A DNA stretch of 64,000 bases from an uncultured Actinomyces sp. (GCA_900545825.1 URAS01000004.1:62001-126000); one strand, 5' to 3'. Positions 7,892 to 17,403 are shown, counted from the first letter of the stretch. Program-made: numbers and translations. The notes: a model not told the origin generated them from the letters alone.

Positions 7892-10522
7892 ATGGCTACA
7901 CCCGCGCTCAACGCCCTGCTCGACGACCTCGAGGACGCCGGAACAATCGACGACCCCGCCGAGGTGCTGGCGGGTTTCGCCGCCTGGGCCGAGGAGGGCG
8001 GGCGCGCCCTCTACCCGCACCAAGAGGCCGCCGCGGAAGAGATCTTCGCCGGCAACCACGTGATCGCCGCGACGCCCACGGGGTCGGGCAAGTCGCTCAT
8101 CGCCCTCGCCGCGCACCTTTATGCCCTGGCGCGCGACGAGCGGTCGTATTACACGGCACCCCTCAAGGCGCTGGTCAGCGAGAAGTTCTTCGACCTCGTC
8201 GACGTCTTCGGCGCCCACAACGTCGGCATGGTGACGGGCGACGTGTCGCTCAACGCCGACGCCCCAATCATCTGTTGCACAGCGGAAATCCTCGCCAACC
8301 AGGCCCTTCGCGAGGGCGCCGACCTCGACGCCGGCGTCGTCATCATGGACGAGTTCCACTTCTACGGCGACCCCCAGCGCGGCTGGGCGTGGCAGGTGCC
8401 GCTGCTCGAACTCACGCGCACCCAGATGGTCCTCATGTCGGCGACGTTGGGCGACGTCACGAAGTTGACCGCCGACCTCAAGCGTCGCACGGGCCGCGAC
8501 GTCAGCGTCATCGACAACGCGGTCCGCCCCGTCCCGCTGGATTTCGCCTACACGGTCGAGGACACGCCGCGCATGCTCGCCCGGCTCATCAGCCAGGGCC
8601 GATGGCCGATCTACCTCGTCCACTTCTCGCAGAAGGAGGCGCTGGCGCGCGCCCAGGTGCTCGCCAACACGGCGATCGTCTCGCGCGAGCAGCGTGACAA
8701 GGTGGCGGCCGCGATCAAGGGCTTCGCGTTCGGCCGGGGCTTCGGGCAGATCCTCAAGAAGCTTCTCCTCGCCGGCGTCGGCGTCCACCATGCCGGCATG
8801 CTGCCGCGCTATCGCCGCCTGGTCGAGCAGCTGACTCAACGCGGCCTCCTCGCCGTTATCTCGGGCACCGACACCCTGGGGGTCGGCATCAACGTCCCGA
8901 TCCGCACGGTCGTCCTCACGTCGCTCGTCAAGTTCGACGGGCGCCGGATGCGCCACCTGTCGGCTCGCGAATTCCACCAGATCGCCGGCCGCGCGGGCCG
9001 CGCCGGATTCGACACGGTCGGCTTCGTCGAGGTGCAGGCGCCCGAACATGAGATCGAGAACGCGAAGGCCGAGGCCAAGGCCGCGAATGCCGGCAAGCGC
9101 GCGCCGAAGAAAAAGAAGTCGGCTGGCGGCGAGATCTCGTGGACCGAGTCGACGTTCACCCGCCTGGCCGAGTCCCAGCCCGAGGCGCTGCGCTCGCAGT
9201 TCCGGCTGACCCACGCGATGGTTCTCAACGTCCTCGCGGGCGGGCGCGACGCGGCCGAGCACCTCGTCTGGCTGGCCCGCAACAACGACGACCCGCCCGC
9301 CGAATGCAACCCCCACCTGCGCCAACTGGGCGACATCTACCATTCGATGCGCATCGCCGAGGTCGTCCGCCACGTCCCGAGCGGTGAGGCCGGTCCGACG
9401 GGGCGGCTCGAGCTCGTCGCCGACCTGCCCGAGGACTTCGCCCTCAACCAGCCACTCTCGCCGTTCGCGCTGGCCGCCCTCGACCTGCTGGACCCGGACT
9501 CGCCCGAGTACCCGTTGGACGTCGTCTCGGTCATCGAGGCGACCCTCGACGACCCCACTCCCCTCTTGCTGGCCCAGCGCAAGATCGCGCGCGACGCCGC
9601 CTATCAGCGGCTCCGGGCCGACCGGGTGCCCTACGACCAACGCCAGGAGGAGCTCGACGCGATCACGTGGCCGATGCCGCTGGACGACCTCCTCCAACCC
9701 GCGTTTACGACCTATCGCCGGACGAACCCGTGGGTGTCCGGCCTCGAGATCTCGCCGAAGTCCGTCGTCCGCGACATGATCGAAAACGCCGACACCTTCA
9801 CCTCGCTGATTCAAAGGCTCGACCTTGCCCGTTCCGAGGGCGTCATCCTCCGCTACCTCACCGACGCCTACCGGGCGCTGCGGCAGGTCCTGCCGGACGA
9901 GGTGAAGACCGAGGAGATCGAGGCGATCATCGAGTGGCTGGGCGACCTCGTGCGCAGTGTCGACTCGTCACTGCTCGACGAGTGGAACGCCCTCGCCGCG
10001 GGGCACCGCGCGACCGGCGACGCCAGCCCGACGAGCGAGGAGCACGCGTTCGGCGCCGACATCAACGGCGAAGTCCCCTTCGGAACCAACCGCTACCAGC
10101 TGATTCGCGAGATCCGCAACGCAACGTTTGCCCGGGTCGAGCTCATCGCCCGCGACGACGTCGACGGCCTGGCCGACCTCCACGATCCTGGGTGGGACGC
10201 CGACGCCTGGGATGACGCCCTCGGCGACCTGTACGACGAGTACGAGTGGGTCGCCACCGACCAGCCGGCGCGCTCGCCCGGATACGTGACGATCATTGAG
10301 CGCCCCGGGGCCGCCGACTTCGCCAACGCGGGGATCAGCGAGTCCGATCCGGTCGTCGAACGCGGCGAAAAGGGTGAGGTGTGGCTGGTCTCACAAAGGC
10401 TCGTCGATTCCCAGTCCGACGCGCCGTGGCAGCTGCTTGCGCTTGTCGACGTCTCCGCATCCCGGGCTGTGGGGTATGCCGTTGTCCACACCCTCAGCCT
10501 CGGCCCCGTCACAGGGTTCTAG
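7892..10522 (+). CDS. DEAD/DEAH-box helicase with DUF3516 C-terminal domain
   Basis: An 876-residue SF2 helicase of the Ski2-like style. Walker A is ATPTGSGKS (60-68), Walker B is DEFH (153-156), motif III is SAT (183-185), and the motif VI arginines lie in HQIAGRAGRAGF near 362-373. A lysine-rich insert (APKKKKSAG) near residue 408 leads into the long C-terminal DUF3516 region. The start at 7892 follows a -10-like box by six bases; the frame is open further upstream, but that part is shadow of the divergent symporter. Family members are widespread in Actinobacteria and presumed to act on RNA; the substrate is unknown. The TAG stop is reused as part of the -10 box of the next gene. Confidence 0.9.
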   Translation: MATPALNALLDDLEDAGTIDDPAEVLAGFAAWAEEGGRALYPHQEAAAEEIFAGNHVIAATPTGSGKSLIALAAHLYALARDERSYYTAPLKALVSEKFFDLVDVFGAHNVGMVTGDVSLNADAPIICCTAEILANQALREGADLDAGVVIMDEFHFYGDPQRGWAWQVPLLELTRTQMVLMSATLGDVTKLTADLKRRTGRDVSVIDNAVRPVPLDFAYTVEDTPRMLARLISQGRWPIYLVHFSQKEALARAQVLANTAIVSREQRDKVAAAIKGFAFGRGFGQILKKLLLAGVGVHHAGMLPRYRRLVEQLTQRGLLAVISGTDTLGVGINVPIRTVVLTSLVKFDGRRMRHLSAREFHQIAGRAGRAGFDTVGFVEVQAPEHEIENAKAEAKAANAGKRAPKKKKSAGGEISWTESTFTRLAESQPEALRSQFRLTHAMVLNVLAGGRDAAEHLVWLARNNDDPPAECNPHLRQLGDIYHSMRIAEVVRHVPSGEAGPTGRLELVADLPEDFALNQPLSPFALAALDLLDPDSPEYPLDVVSVIEATLDDPTPLLLAQRKIARDAAYQRLRADRVPYDQRQEELDAITWPMPLDDLLQPAFTTYRRTNPWVSGLEISPKSVVRDMIENADTFTSLIQRLDLARSEGVILRYLTDAYRALRQVLPDEVKTEEIEAIIEWLGDLVRSVDSSLLDEWNALAAGHRATGDASPTSEEHAFGADINGEVPFGTNRYQLIREIRNATFARVELIARDDVDGLADLHDPGWDADAWDDALGDLYDEYEWVATDQPARSPGYVTIIERPGAADFANAGISESDPVVERGEKGEVWLVSQRLVDSQSDAPWQLLALVDVSASRAVGYAVVHTLSLGPVTGF

Positions 10523-10525
10523 ACT
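10520..10525 (+). promoter_or_regulatory. -10 box of yggS overlapping the helicase stop codon
   Basis: TAGACT lies six bases before the yggS ATG at 10532. Its TAG is the stop codon of the helicase. Spacing fits a leaderless transcript, although GGAG in the gap could also serve as a ribosome site for read-through mRNA. Confidence 0.5.
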
Positions 10526-10531
10526 GGAGCT

Positions 10532-11242
10532 ATGAGCGAAAACGACACGATTGCCCGCCGACTCGAACGGATCCGCACCCAGGTTGACCAGGCGCGCCTC
10601 CAGGCCGGCAGCGATCGCGTCGACCTGTTGATCGCCGTCAAGCAGCAAACCGCTGCCACCTGCGTCGAGGTCGCCCACGCCCTCCACGACGCCGACCTAC
10701 CCGTGATGCTCGGCCACAACCACGTTCAGGAGGCCAAGGCGACGACGCCCGCGGTCCGAGCCGCGGTTCCCGACGCCCGCATCCACTTCATCGGCCACCT
10801 CCAGACCAACAAGATCAACCAGGCCCTCGCGAACGTTGACCTTATTGAGACCATTGATTCTGCGCGACTCGCCGACATGATCGACCAGCGCGTGGAAATG
10901 GGACGTATTCTCACAGTGTTCGTCCAAGTGAACACCTCGGGCGAGCCCAGCAAGTCGGGAATCGCGCCGGAAGCGGCGCGTGAACTGGCCGACCACGTGG
11001 CACAGTGCCAGTCCCTGCGTCTGGGTGGTCTCATGACCGTTGGCGCCCTCAGCCAAGACGAAACGATTGTCCGGCGCTCGTACGCACGCCTGGCCACCCT
11101 GCGCGACCAGATCGCCCAGGATCACCCGACGTGCACCGAGCTGTCGATGGGAATGTCCGGCGATTTCCCCTGGGCTATCGCCGAGGGCGCCACGATCGTG
11201 CGGATCGGGCAAGCCGTGCTCGGTCCTCGGAAGGAGAAGTAG
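10532..11242 (+). CDS. YggS/PLPBP-family pyridoxal-phosphate-binding protein
   Basis: A 236-residue PLP-homeostasis protein, a single alanine-racemase-like barrel without known catalysis. The PLP lysine is K37 in LLIAVKQQ, and the family blocks IHFIGHLQTNKI near 88-99, FVQVNTSGEPSKSG, LGGLMTV and LSMGMSGDFPWAI are all present. It begins 10 nt after the helicase and ends 2 nt before the deacetylase, so the three form a compact group. In many Actinobacteria this family sits in the division cluster beside sepF; here it is elsewhere. Confidence 0.93.
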   Translation: MSENDTIARRLERIRTQVDQARLQAGSDRVDLLIAVKQQTAATCVEVAHALHDADLPVMLGHNHVQEAKATTPAVRAAVPDARIHFIGHLQTNKINQALANVDLIETIDSARLADMIDQRVEMGRILTVFVQVNTSGEPSKSGIAPEAARELADHVAQCQSLRLGGLMTVGALSQDETIVRRSYARLATLRDQIAQDHPTCTELSMGMSGDFPWAIAEGATIVRIGQAVLGPRKEK

Positions 11243-11244
11243 GA

Positions 11245-12843
11245 ATGGTAAACCTGTCCGCCGCGTCACCTGTGACGGGACGTCGCCGCGCCGTCGCGGC
11301 CTTTGCCGCTCTCGCGGTGTGTGGTGCATCCTTCGTCGGCCTCGCCGGGTGCTCCCGCTCGACCGGCAGCGAATCCACGACCACCACCCCCACCATTCCT
11401 CCGGCCGCGGTGGCCCAGCTGCCCGCGGCCCCCGACGTGACGGGCAAGGTCAACCTCGTCTCGGCCACCCAGCAGGGCACGATCAACCCGGGTGAAGCCG
11501 GCCGCTCGACCGCGATGAACTGGCGGTCCTCGATGGTCGCCGTTCCCGGCCACGACGCGTTGAACAAGGCGCTGGCCACCCAGGGTGCCGACAGCGTCAA
11601 GGCGCACATCGACGACGACAAGGCGACGACCGCCTACGCCCTCGACTGGGCCGTGGCCGCGGCATCGGGTAAGGCGTTCGGTATCCGCCTGGCCTCGCAC
11701 GTGACAAATCCGCAGGCCGAGGGCGAGACGACGACCTCGACGACGACGTACACGCTGGCCGATACGGACGACGTCATCACGTCGCCGCAACTGTTCTCGG
11801 ACGCCGGCAAGACCAAGGCCGTCTCGGCGATCGTCAAGGCCCTGCAAGAAAAGAAGCTGCTGCCCAGTGGCGAGGCGCCGCAGGTTAACGCCGACGCCCT
11901 CCTCACCGACGTCGTCGTACGCCCCGACCAGTCCGCCGTCGTCGTGGTCTCCCCCAGCGTCCTGCCGTTGACGCCGAAGCAGACGGCCGGCGTGAGCATC
12001 CCCACCGCCCGGCTCAAGCCGATGCTGTCGGCCGCGGGCAAGAGGGTCACGCACGCCGCGTCGTGGACGGCCCCGACCCCGTCGACCAGCAAGGCCGCCG
12101 GCAAGTCGAAGAAGTCGGCCTCCCCCAGCGCGTCGACCGCCCAGCCCGCCGTCTTCGTCGGTATTTCCGGTAATGCCGCCGGGATGCAGGTGATCCCGCC
12201 GCAGCCGGTCAACCCCGACGCCGTCGACTGCACGAAGGTCAAGTGCGTTGCGCTGACCTACGACGACGGCCCGGGCGACTACACGACCCAGATCTTGGAC
12301 GTCCTCAAGCAGAACCAGGTCCACGCGACGTTCTTCCTTGTCGGCAAACACGTCGCCGCACACCCGGAACTCGTTAAGCGCGAGGTCGACGAGGGCAACG
12401 CCGTCGGTATCCACACGTGGGATCACCCCGACCTGACGAAGCTGGCGCCGCCCGCGATCACCGACGAGGTCAAGAGGACGGCCGACGCCATCGAGAAAGC
12501 GTCCGGCGTGCGCCCGAACTACATTCGCCCGCCGTTCGGAGCGGTGGATCAGCACGTCATGCAGACCTTCGGCCAGATCGGCCAGGCCGCCGTGTTCTGG
12601 AACATCGACACCGAGGACTGGAAGAACAAGAACACCGACCTGGTCTACCAGCGCGCCGTCGCCCACCCGAAACCGGGCATGATCATCCTCATGCACGACG
12701 TCCACCCGTACGGCCCCGAGGCGTCGCCGAAGATCATCGCCACGCTGAAGCAGCAGGGCTACACGTTTGTGACGATCCCCCAAATGTTCGCCCATAACCT
12801 CCAGGCAGGGCACAAGTATTTCTCGCAGCACGAGGTCCACTAG
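11245..12843 (+). CDS. Lipoprotein polysaccharide deacetylase (NodB domain)
   Basis: A 532-residue exported enzyme. The start at 11245 has AAGGAG eight bases upstream and gives a lipoprotein signal ending LAGC, with the lipidated cysteine at 36. Residues 40-320 form a long extracellular region with a Ser/Lys/Pro linker. The NodB domain follows, with TYDDG near 338, HTWDH near 390, RPPFG near 428, DTEDW near 454 and MHDVHP near 482, the five motifs of metal-dependent chitin/peptidoglycan deacetylases. It most likely deacetylates cell-wall GlcNAc or MurNAc (inference). It follows yggS by 2 nt and is closed by a hairpin. Confidence 0.93.
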   Translation: MVNLSAASPVTGRRRAVAAFAALAVCGASFVGLAGCSRSTGSESTTTTPTIPPAAVAQLPAAPDVTGKVNLVSATQQGTINPGEAGRSTAMNWRSSMVAVPGHDALNKALATQGADSVKAHIDDDKATTAYALDWAVAAASGKAFGIRLASHVTNPQAEGETTTSTTTYTLADTDDVITSPQLFSDAGKTKAVSAIVKALQEKKLLPSGEAPQVNADALLTDVVVRPDQSAVVVVSPSVLPLTPKQTAGVSIPTARLKPMLSAAGKRVTHAASWTAPTPSTSKAAGKSKKSASPSASTAQPAVFVGISGNAAGMQVIPPQPVNPDAVDCTKVKCVALTYDDGPGDYTTQILDVLKQNQVHATFFLVGKHVAAHPELVKREVDEGNAVGIHTWDHPDLTKLAPPAITDEVKRTADAIEKASGVRPNYIRPPFGAVDQHVMQTFGQIGQAAVFWNIDTEDWKNKNTDLVYQRAVAHPKPGMIILMHDVHPYGPEASPKIIATLKQQGYTFVTIPQMFAHNLQAGHKYFSQHEVH

Positions 12844-12852
12844 CCGCGACAA

Positions 12853-12908
12853 CGCAAGGTGACGGGGTGTCCGCATGTCAACATGGCGGGCACCCCGTCA
12901 CCTTTGCG
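12853..12908 (+). terminator. Hairpin after the polysaccharide deacetylase
   Basis: A near-perfect inverted repeat whose left arm begins CGCAAGGTGACGGGGTG and whose right arm mirrors it with one extra base, around an 11-base loop. No T tract follows, but the position between the deacetylase stop and ilvD fits termination. Confidence 0.65.
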
Positions 12909-12954
12909 CGCTTAGGGTGGAGGCGAGTTTAGCCACCTGATGTGAGGAGATCCC

Positions 12955-14826
12955 ATGTCGCGCCCTCTGCGTTCGCGAACGTCCACCGCCGGCAGGCAGA
13001 TGGCGGGAGCCCGCGCGCTATGGCGGGCCACGGGGATGACGGATGAGGACTTTGGGAAGCCGATCATCGCGATCGCGAACTCGTACACCCAGTTCGTTCC
13101 CGGCCACGTCCACCTCAACAAGGTGTCCCAGGTGGTCGCCGACGCGATTGCCGAGGCCGGGGGCGTGTCCAAGGAGTTCAACACGATCGCCGTCGACGAC
13201 GGGATCGCCATGGGGCACTCGGGCATGCTCTATTCGCTGCCTAGCCGCGAGGTCATCGCCGACGCCTGCGAGTACATGGTCAACGCCCACTGTGCTGACG
13301 CCCTCGTGTGCATTTCGAACTGCGACAAGATCACCCCGGGCATGCTCATCGCCGCGATGCGGCTGAACATCCCCACGGTGTTCGTCTCGGGCGGGCCGAT
13401 GGAGGCCGGCCGCGGGATCGATCCCGCCGCGATCGTGGGGCCGGCGACGACGGGCCACGGCAACCTCATCACGGTGATGAACGCGACGGCGAACGACTCG
13501 GTGAGCGACGACGAGCTGCTCGACATCGAGCGCCTATCGTGCCCCACGTGCGGGTCGTGTTCGGGCATGTTCACGGCGAACTCGATGAACTGCCTGACCG
13601 AAGCGCTGGGCCTGGCCCTGCCGGGCAACGGCTCGACCCTGGCGACGCACGCCGCCCGCCGCGACCTGTTTGCCCAGGCCGGGCGCACAATCGTCGAGCT
13701 GGCGAAGCGCTACTACGACGACGAGGACGACTCGGTGCTGCCGCGCTCGATCGCCACGCGCCAGGCGTTTACCAACGCGATGACGCTCGACATGGCGATG
13801 GGCGGCTCGTCGAACACCGTCCTCCACCTGCTGGCGGTCGCCCACGAGGGGCGCGTCGACTTCGACCTGTCCGATATCGCCCGGCTGGGCCACGACATTC
13901 CCTGCCTGTCCAAGGTGGCGCCGAACCACAACGACTACCACATGGAGGACGTCCACCGCGCCGGCGGCATCCCCGCGCTGCTGGGCGAGCTGGACCGCGC
14001 CGGGTTGCTCGACCACGACGTGTGGTCGATCCACTCCCCCGACCTCGATTCGTGGCTGGCCACGTGGGATATCCGCGGCGGCCAGGCCAGCCCGGAAGCC
14101 ATCGAGCTGTTCTCGGCGGCGCCCGGCGGCGTGCGGACCACCGAGCCGTTCTCGTCGACGAACCGGTGGAAGGAGCTCGACACCGACGCCGAGGGCGGCT
14201 GTATCCGCGATGTCGCCCACGCCTACACGAAGAACGGCGGCCTGACGATCCTGCGCGGAAATCTCGCGCCGAACGGCGCCGTCATCAAGGCGGCGGGCAT
14301 TTCTCCTGACCTGTTCCACTTCGAGGGGCGTGCCATCGTCATGGAGTCCCAGGAAGAGGCCATCGAGAAAATCCTCGACAAGACGGTCCAGGCCGGCGAC
14401 GTCGTCGTCATCCGCTACGAGGGGCCGGCGGGTGGGCCGGGTATGCAGGAGATGCTTTACCCCACGTCGTTCCTCAAGGGGCGTGGCCTGGGTAAGGAGT
14501 GCGCCCTCATCACCGACGGCCGTTTCTCCGGCGGCACGTCCGGCATCTCGGTCGGCCACATTTCGCCCGAGGCGGCGGACGGCGGCCTCATCGCCCTCAT
14601 CGAGGACGGCGACCGGATCATCATCGACGTCACCAAGGAGCAGCTGATCCTCGACGTCGACGACGCCGAGATCGAGCGTCGCCGCGCCGCGCAGGAGGCC
14701 CGCGAGCACCCGTACACGCCGCTCACGCGCGACCGCCAGGTCTCGGACGCCCTCAAGCTGTATGCGGCCTGCGCGATGAGCGCCGACAAGGGCGGCGCCC
14801 GCGACGTCTCCCGCGTCCTCCGGTAA
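12955..14826 (+). CDS. ilvD: Dihydroxy-acid dehydratase
   Basis: A 623-residue iron-sulfur dehydratase that converts 2,3-dihydroxy-isovalerate and -methylvalerate to the 2-oxo acids in valine and isoleucine synthesis. Cluster ligands are seen at NCDK (C122) and SCPTCGSC (C195), with the ATHAAR, MAMGGSSNT and GPAGGPGMQEM segments in order. Length matches the E. coli-type enzyme. The start has GAGGAG five bases upstream. It is monocistronic here, away from ilvE and leuB (20.5-22.7 kb), and ends before a bidirectional hairpin. Confidence 0.96.
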   Translation: MSRPLRSRTSTAGRQMAGARALWRATGMTDEDFGKPIIAIANSYTQFVPGHVHLNKVSQVVADAIAEAGGVSKEFNTIAVDDGIAMGHSGMLYSLPSREVIADACEYMVNAHCADALVCISNCDKITPGMLIAAMRLNIPTVFVSGGPMEAGRGIDPAAIVGPATTGHGNLITVMNATANDSVSDDELLDIERLSCPTCGSCSGMFTANSMNCLTEALGLALPGNGSTLATHAARRDLFAQAGRTIVELAKRYYDDEDDSVLPRSIATRQAFTNAMTLDMAMGGSSNTVLHLLAVAHEGRVDFDLSDIARLGHDIPCLSKVAPNHNDYHMEDVHRAGGIPALLGELDRAGLLDHDVWSIHSPDLDSWLATWDIRGGQASPEAIELFSAAPGGVRTTEPFSSTNRWKELDTDAEGGCIRDVAHAYTKNGGLTILRGNLAPNGAVIKAAGISPDLFHFEGRAIVMESQEEAIEKILDKTVQAGDVVVIRYEGPAGGPGMQEMLYPTSFLKGRGLGKECALITDGRFSGGTSGISVGHISPEAADGGLIALIEDGDRIIIDVTKEQLILDVDDAEIERRRAAQEAREHPYTPLTRDRQVSDALKLYAACAMSADKGGARDVSRVLR

Positions 14827-14853
14827 CGCCGGGCGCCCCACCCAACCATTAAG

Positions 14854-14916
14854 CCCAAATGAGCCATCTTTCGATGCCTAAGTGGCCTTTTTGCCATGAA
14901 AAGTGGCTCATTCGGG
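14854..14916. terminator. Bidirectional hairpin between ilvD and the convergent secreted-protein gene
   Basis: AAATGAGCCA on the left pairs with TGGCTCATT on the right; the loop side contains CTTTTT and AAAA runs. It lies between two converging genes and would stop both transcripts. Confidence 0.6.
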
Positions 14917-14966
14917 GGTGAGAGTCGGGGCACTCCACCGCGGTTTCCCGCGAGGGCGGCCAGGGA

Positions 14967-15821
14967 TCACTTCGGTTGGTGGTCGCGGTCGATCAAGTAG
15001 GTGTGGAGTTTCCCGAGCTCGCGTTGAGGGTGGGTTTCCGTCGTCGTCAACATCTCCGGGATGTCCTCCCACACCCCCGTCGTCGGGTCCATAAACGTGG
15101 CCTTCCACGACGTCGTCAAGGAAATGTTCACCCGCCACCCCGGTGCATCCTGCGAGGCCGGACACGCATACGTGTGGGTGACGTCAAATGCTGGATAGGG
15201 TCGGCCGGGCCGGGTCGTCGTCAACGTCTGCCCGTCACCCCACGTGTACGTGTACTCGCGCGCGTCGGCACGCACGGGAATATCCATGCCGCCGACGTTG
15301 AGCGTCGTCTCATACGTGTGGTTCGTCGTGTACGCAATCACCGGCTTATCGCAATACATGATCCCCTTGGGCGGCTGAATATGCAGACCCGCACCCGGGA
15401 TTGTGGTTGATGCGAAATACGTGCGCACGACCTCGCTCACCGTCGGCACCGACACCACCGGTGCGGGAGCCGCCGACTTCTTGCTCGGCTTCGCCGCAGC
15501 AGGCTTCCACTTCAACAGTGAACGGAAGTTCTGTGGCGTCGGAGCCAAATCCCCACGCCACCCATCCTTGAAATTCGCAAACCGCGGCGAGAAAACCCGC
15601 TTCGGAGTGATCGGACGCTGACCATTCGACGTGGATCGCGCATGCCGCTTCCCAGATCCGGCTGACGACCCTGAACCGGCGCCGTCAGCCGCCACTTCAA
15701 TATCGACCTGCGAATTGCTTCCATGTCCAGAAACCGACTGATCAGCAACAGCAGAAGCCACAGGGCACGAAAGCGCCACAACAACAGCGATGACAACGAG
15801 AAAAACACGACAGCTACGCAT
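14967..15821 (-). CDS. Exported protein with PKD-like segment, function unknown
   Basis: A 284-residue secreted protein. I choose the ATG at 15821 (MRSCRVFLVV), which gives a Sec signal (hydrophobic stretch, then SAVADQ) and lies 4 nt after the upstream gene's stop; the longer 345-residue frame adds a non-coding-looking front end. After a low-complexity Gly/Ser region comes TPKRVFSPRF, a Pro/Ala/Lys linker, and a C-terminal part with TYTWGDGQTL near 210, reminiscent of a PKD beta-sandwich. A conserved pair of cysteines (IMYCDKP and YACPAS) could form a disulfide. It is translationally close to the DUF6318 lipoprotein gene and probably works with it. Confidence 0.75.
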   Translation of the reverse strand: MRSCRVFLVVIAVVVALSCPVASAVADQSVSGHGSNSQVDIEVAADGAGSGSSAGSGKRHARSTSNGQRPITPKRVFSPRFANFKDGWRGDLAPTPQNFRSLLKWKPAAAKPSKKSAAPAPVVSVPTVSEVVRTYFASTTIPGAGLHIQPPKGIMYCDKPVIAYTTNHTYETTLNVGGMDIPVRADAREYTYTWGDGQTLTTTRPGRPYPAFDVTHTYACPASQDAPGWRVNISLTTSWKATFMDPTTGVWEDIPEMLTTTETHPQRELGKLHTYLIDRDHQPK

Positions 15822-15825
15822 CGCA

Positions 15826-16446
15826 CTACTTCTTATCTGCGGCGTCATCGTGTCCATAATCGACGACTTTCCAGCTGTCCCCCACCCAGTTGAGGAGAAC
15901 GCTCGTCGTACCCGAATACCCCTTCCCACGGTAAGGCGCATCGCGACCCGGCTTCCACGCTTCGACTCCATCTTGCTGAACGGCGAAGTCACAGACCCAA
16001 CCATTGTCGTAATCAGTCAACTTATCCGCACCAAGCAGCTGGATGTCCTGGTAATGATGCCCACGGATCCATGCACCGGTATAGCGCAGCTTCTCTATCC
16101 CATTCATGGTGTCACGGCATCGCTGACAATCGTCAGCCGCATATTTCTCGTACGTATCGGTACGCATATGCGTCGCGTCATACGCGATCGCCTCCAAGAA
16201 GTACGCCGCCACCGCGCATGCTCCCGCCGAGTCGTCGCGGGAGGCCTCCGGCGGCAAGGTCGGGGTCGGGTAGGGCCACATGTCGCCCTCGGGCGGGGCA
16301 ATCGTGGTCTCGGTCGCCGAGGGCGTCGCGGAATTCTTTCCATCAGCGGATTGATCATGAGCACATCCAGAAAGACAACCGCAAACAACCAATAGACCGA
16401 CACACAGCACGGCGATGCGCACAAAGTATTTCGAGATAGGGGACAT
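15826..16446 (-). CDS. DUF6318-type lipoprotein
   Basis: A 206-residue lipoprotein. The start at 16446 has GGAGG five bases upstream and yields a signal ending CLSGC, lipidated at C28. A Thr/Pro-rich linker precedes a domain with ACAVAAYFLEAIAYD, YAADDCQRCRD, the basic-aromatic stretch RGHHYQD, and a terminal VLLNWVGDSWKVVDYGHD that resembles an NTF2-like sheet. DUF6318 proteins are common, uncharacterised surface lipoproteins in Actinobacteria; the match is from memory of the pattern. Base composition is less GC-rich than the neighbours. It is the first gene of a two-gene unit with the secreted PKD-like protein. Confidence 0.75.
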   Translation of the reverse strand: MSPISKYFVRIAVLCVGLLVVCGCLSGCAHDQSADGKNSATPSATETTIAPPEGDMWPYPTPTLPPEASRDDSAGACAVAAYFLEAIAYDATHMRTDTYEKYAADDCQRCRDTMNGIEKLRYTGAWIRGHHYQDIQLLGADKLTDYDNGWVCDFAVQQDGVEAWKPGRDAPYRGKGYSGTTSVLLNWVGDSWKVVDYGHDDAADKK

Positions 16447-16623
16447 CAATGCCTCCACATGGGGAATATCAAGACAGGGAACGCCCGCCGAAGCAGGACA
16501 CACCACACCCTAACGAAAAACTGCACCCCACAGGCCGCCCTCGCCCGCCCTGTGGATAACCCCTCCCCTACGCCCTCACACCCACACCACCCTCCTTAAA
16601 AAACCATGAGCCCTAAATGTGAG

Positions 16624-16662
16624 TTTTTTCGGTGCATAGTCGGCAGTTAGACACCGAAAGAA
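16624..16662. repeat. Inverted repeat between the GNAT and DUF6318 genes
   Basis: TTTTTTCGGTG and CACCGAAAGAA flank a 17-base spacer. It could act as a terminator for the GNAT gene, but neither direction is followed by a T run, so the role is uncertain. The remaining intergenic bases from 16507 to 16691 show no gene. Confidence 0.45.
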
Positions 16663-16691
16663 CGCACAGATTGGGGTAAGACCGGGAACGG

Positions 16692-17225
16692 TTACGCACC
16701 CTTTCGCGCGAGGGCGAACGTCACCGAGTCCCAACGGCGGCCTTTCCACAGCCGCGCGTTCGGGACCCTCCCGCATTCGGTAAAGCCGACCTTCTGGGCC
16801 AGCCCAATCATGCCGTCATTGCCGCTCCACGTCGTCAGCGTGAGGACGTTAGCCGAGGTAGTCCGCCACGTGTCAGCGATCCACTGGCTCAACGCGGCGC
16901 ACCCGATGCCGCGCCGCCACAGCGACGGGTCGAAGATGACGACGCCGAGTTCCCACCATCCGCCACCCTCAGGCGCCTCCTCACAGCGGTTGACGAGGCC
17001 GACGACCTGCCCGTCGACGAGAATGGCTTGGCGATCGTCCTGGCCGCACCACGCGGAAAACCCCTCGGCGAACTGTCCAAACGACACGGCCTTCTCGACC
17101 GCATGAAAATACGGCGCATCCAACTGTTTCCACGCCACATCGGCCGGCCCATGCATCTGCGCATAGAGGCCGTGCGCGTCGGCGGGTACAAACGTTCGTA
17201 GACTCACAACGGGATCGTTAGACAT
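16692..17225 (-). CDS. GNAT-family N-acetyltransferase
   Basis: A 177-residue acetyltransferase starting at 17225 with GGAGG ten bases upstream. The acetyl-CoA loop is WRRGIGCAAL near 111-120, and the C-terminal strand carries VGFTECGRVPNARLWKGRRWDSV, typical of RimJ/RimL-like GNATs. The substrate is not predictable. A longer frame to 17546 is open, but it has no start signal and runs through the hairpin of the ribokinase gene. Confidence 0.85.
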   Translation of the reverse strand: MSNDPVVSLRTFVPADAHGLYAQMHGPADVAWKQLDAPYFHAVEKAVSFGQFAEGFSAWCGQDDRQAILVDGQVVGLVNRCEEAPEGGGWWELGVVIFDPSLWRRGIGCAALSQWIADTWRTTSANVLTLTTWSGNDGMIGLAQKVGFTECGRVPNARLWKGRRWDSVTFALARKGA

Positions 17226-17348
17226 GGATCGGGGACCTCCAGCTCGATGCTCACCTGCCGGCGAGGCGGCAACGCGTCGTCGGCATCCGGCCTCATCATC
17301 GCATACGCAGCCGCTCCCCACCCTCACCTTCGGATCCCGCTCACACAA

Positions 17349-17390
17349 AACCGGCGGCCACCTGCTCTTTCCCGCAGATGGCCGCCGGTT
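17349..17390 (-). terminator. Terminator of the nucleoside-salvage operon
   Basis: A perfect 12-bp stem (AACCGGCGGCCA with its complement) encloses an inner CTGC/GCAG pairing, and on the minus strand the stem runs into TTTTGTG. It lies 14 nt after the ribokinase stop. Confidence 0.8.
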
Positions 17391-17403
17391 ACTGTCTGAC
17401 GTT

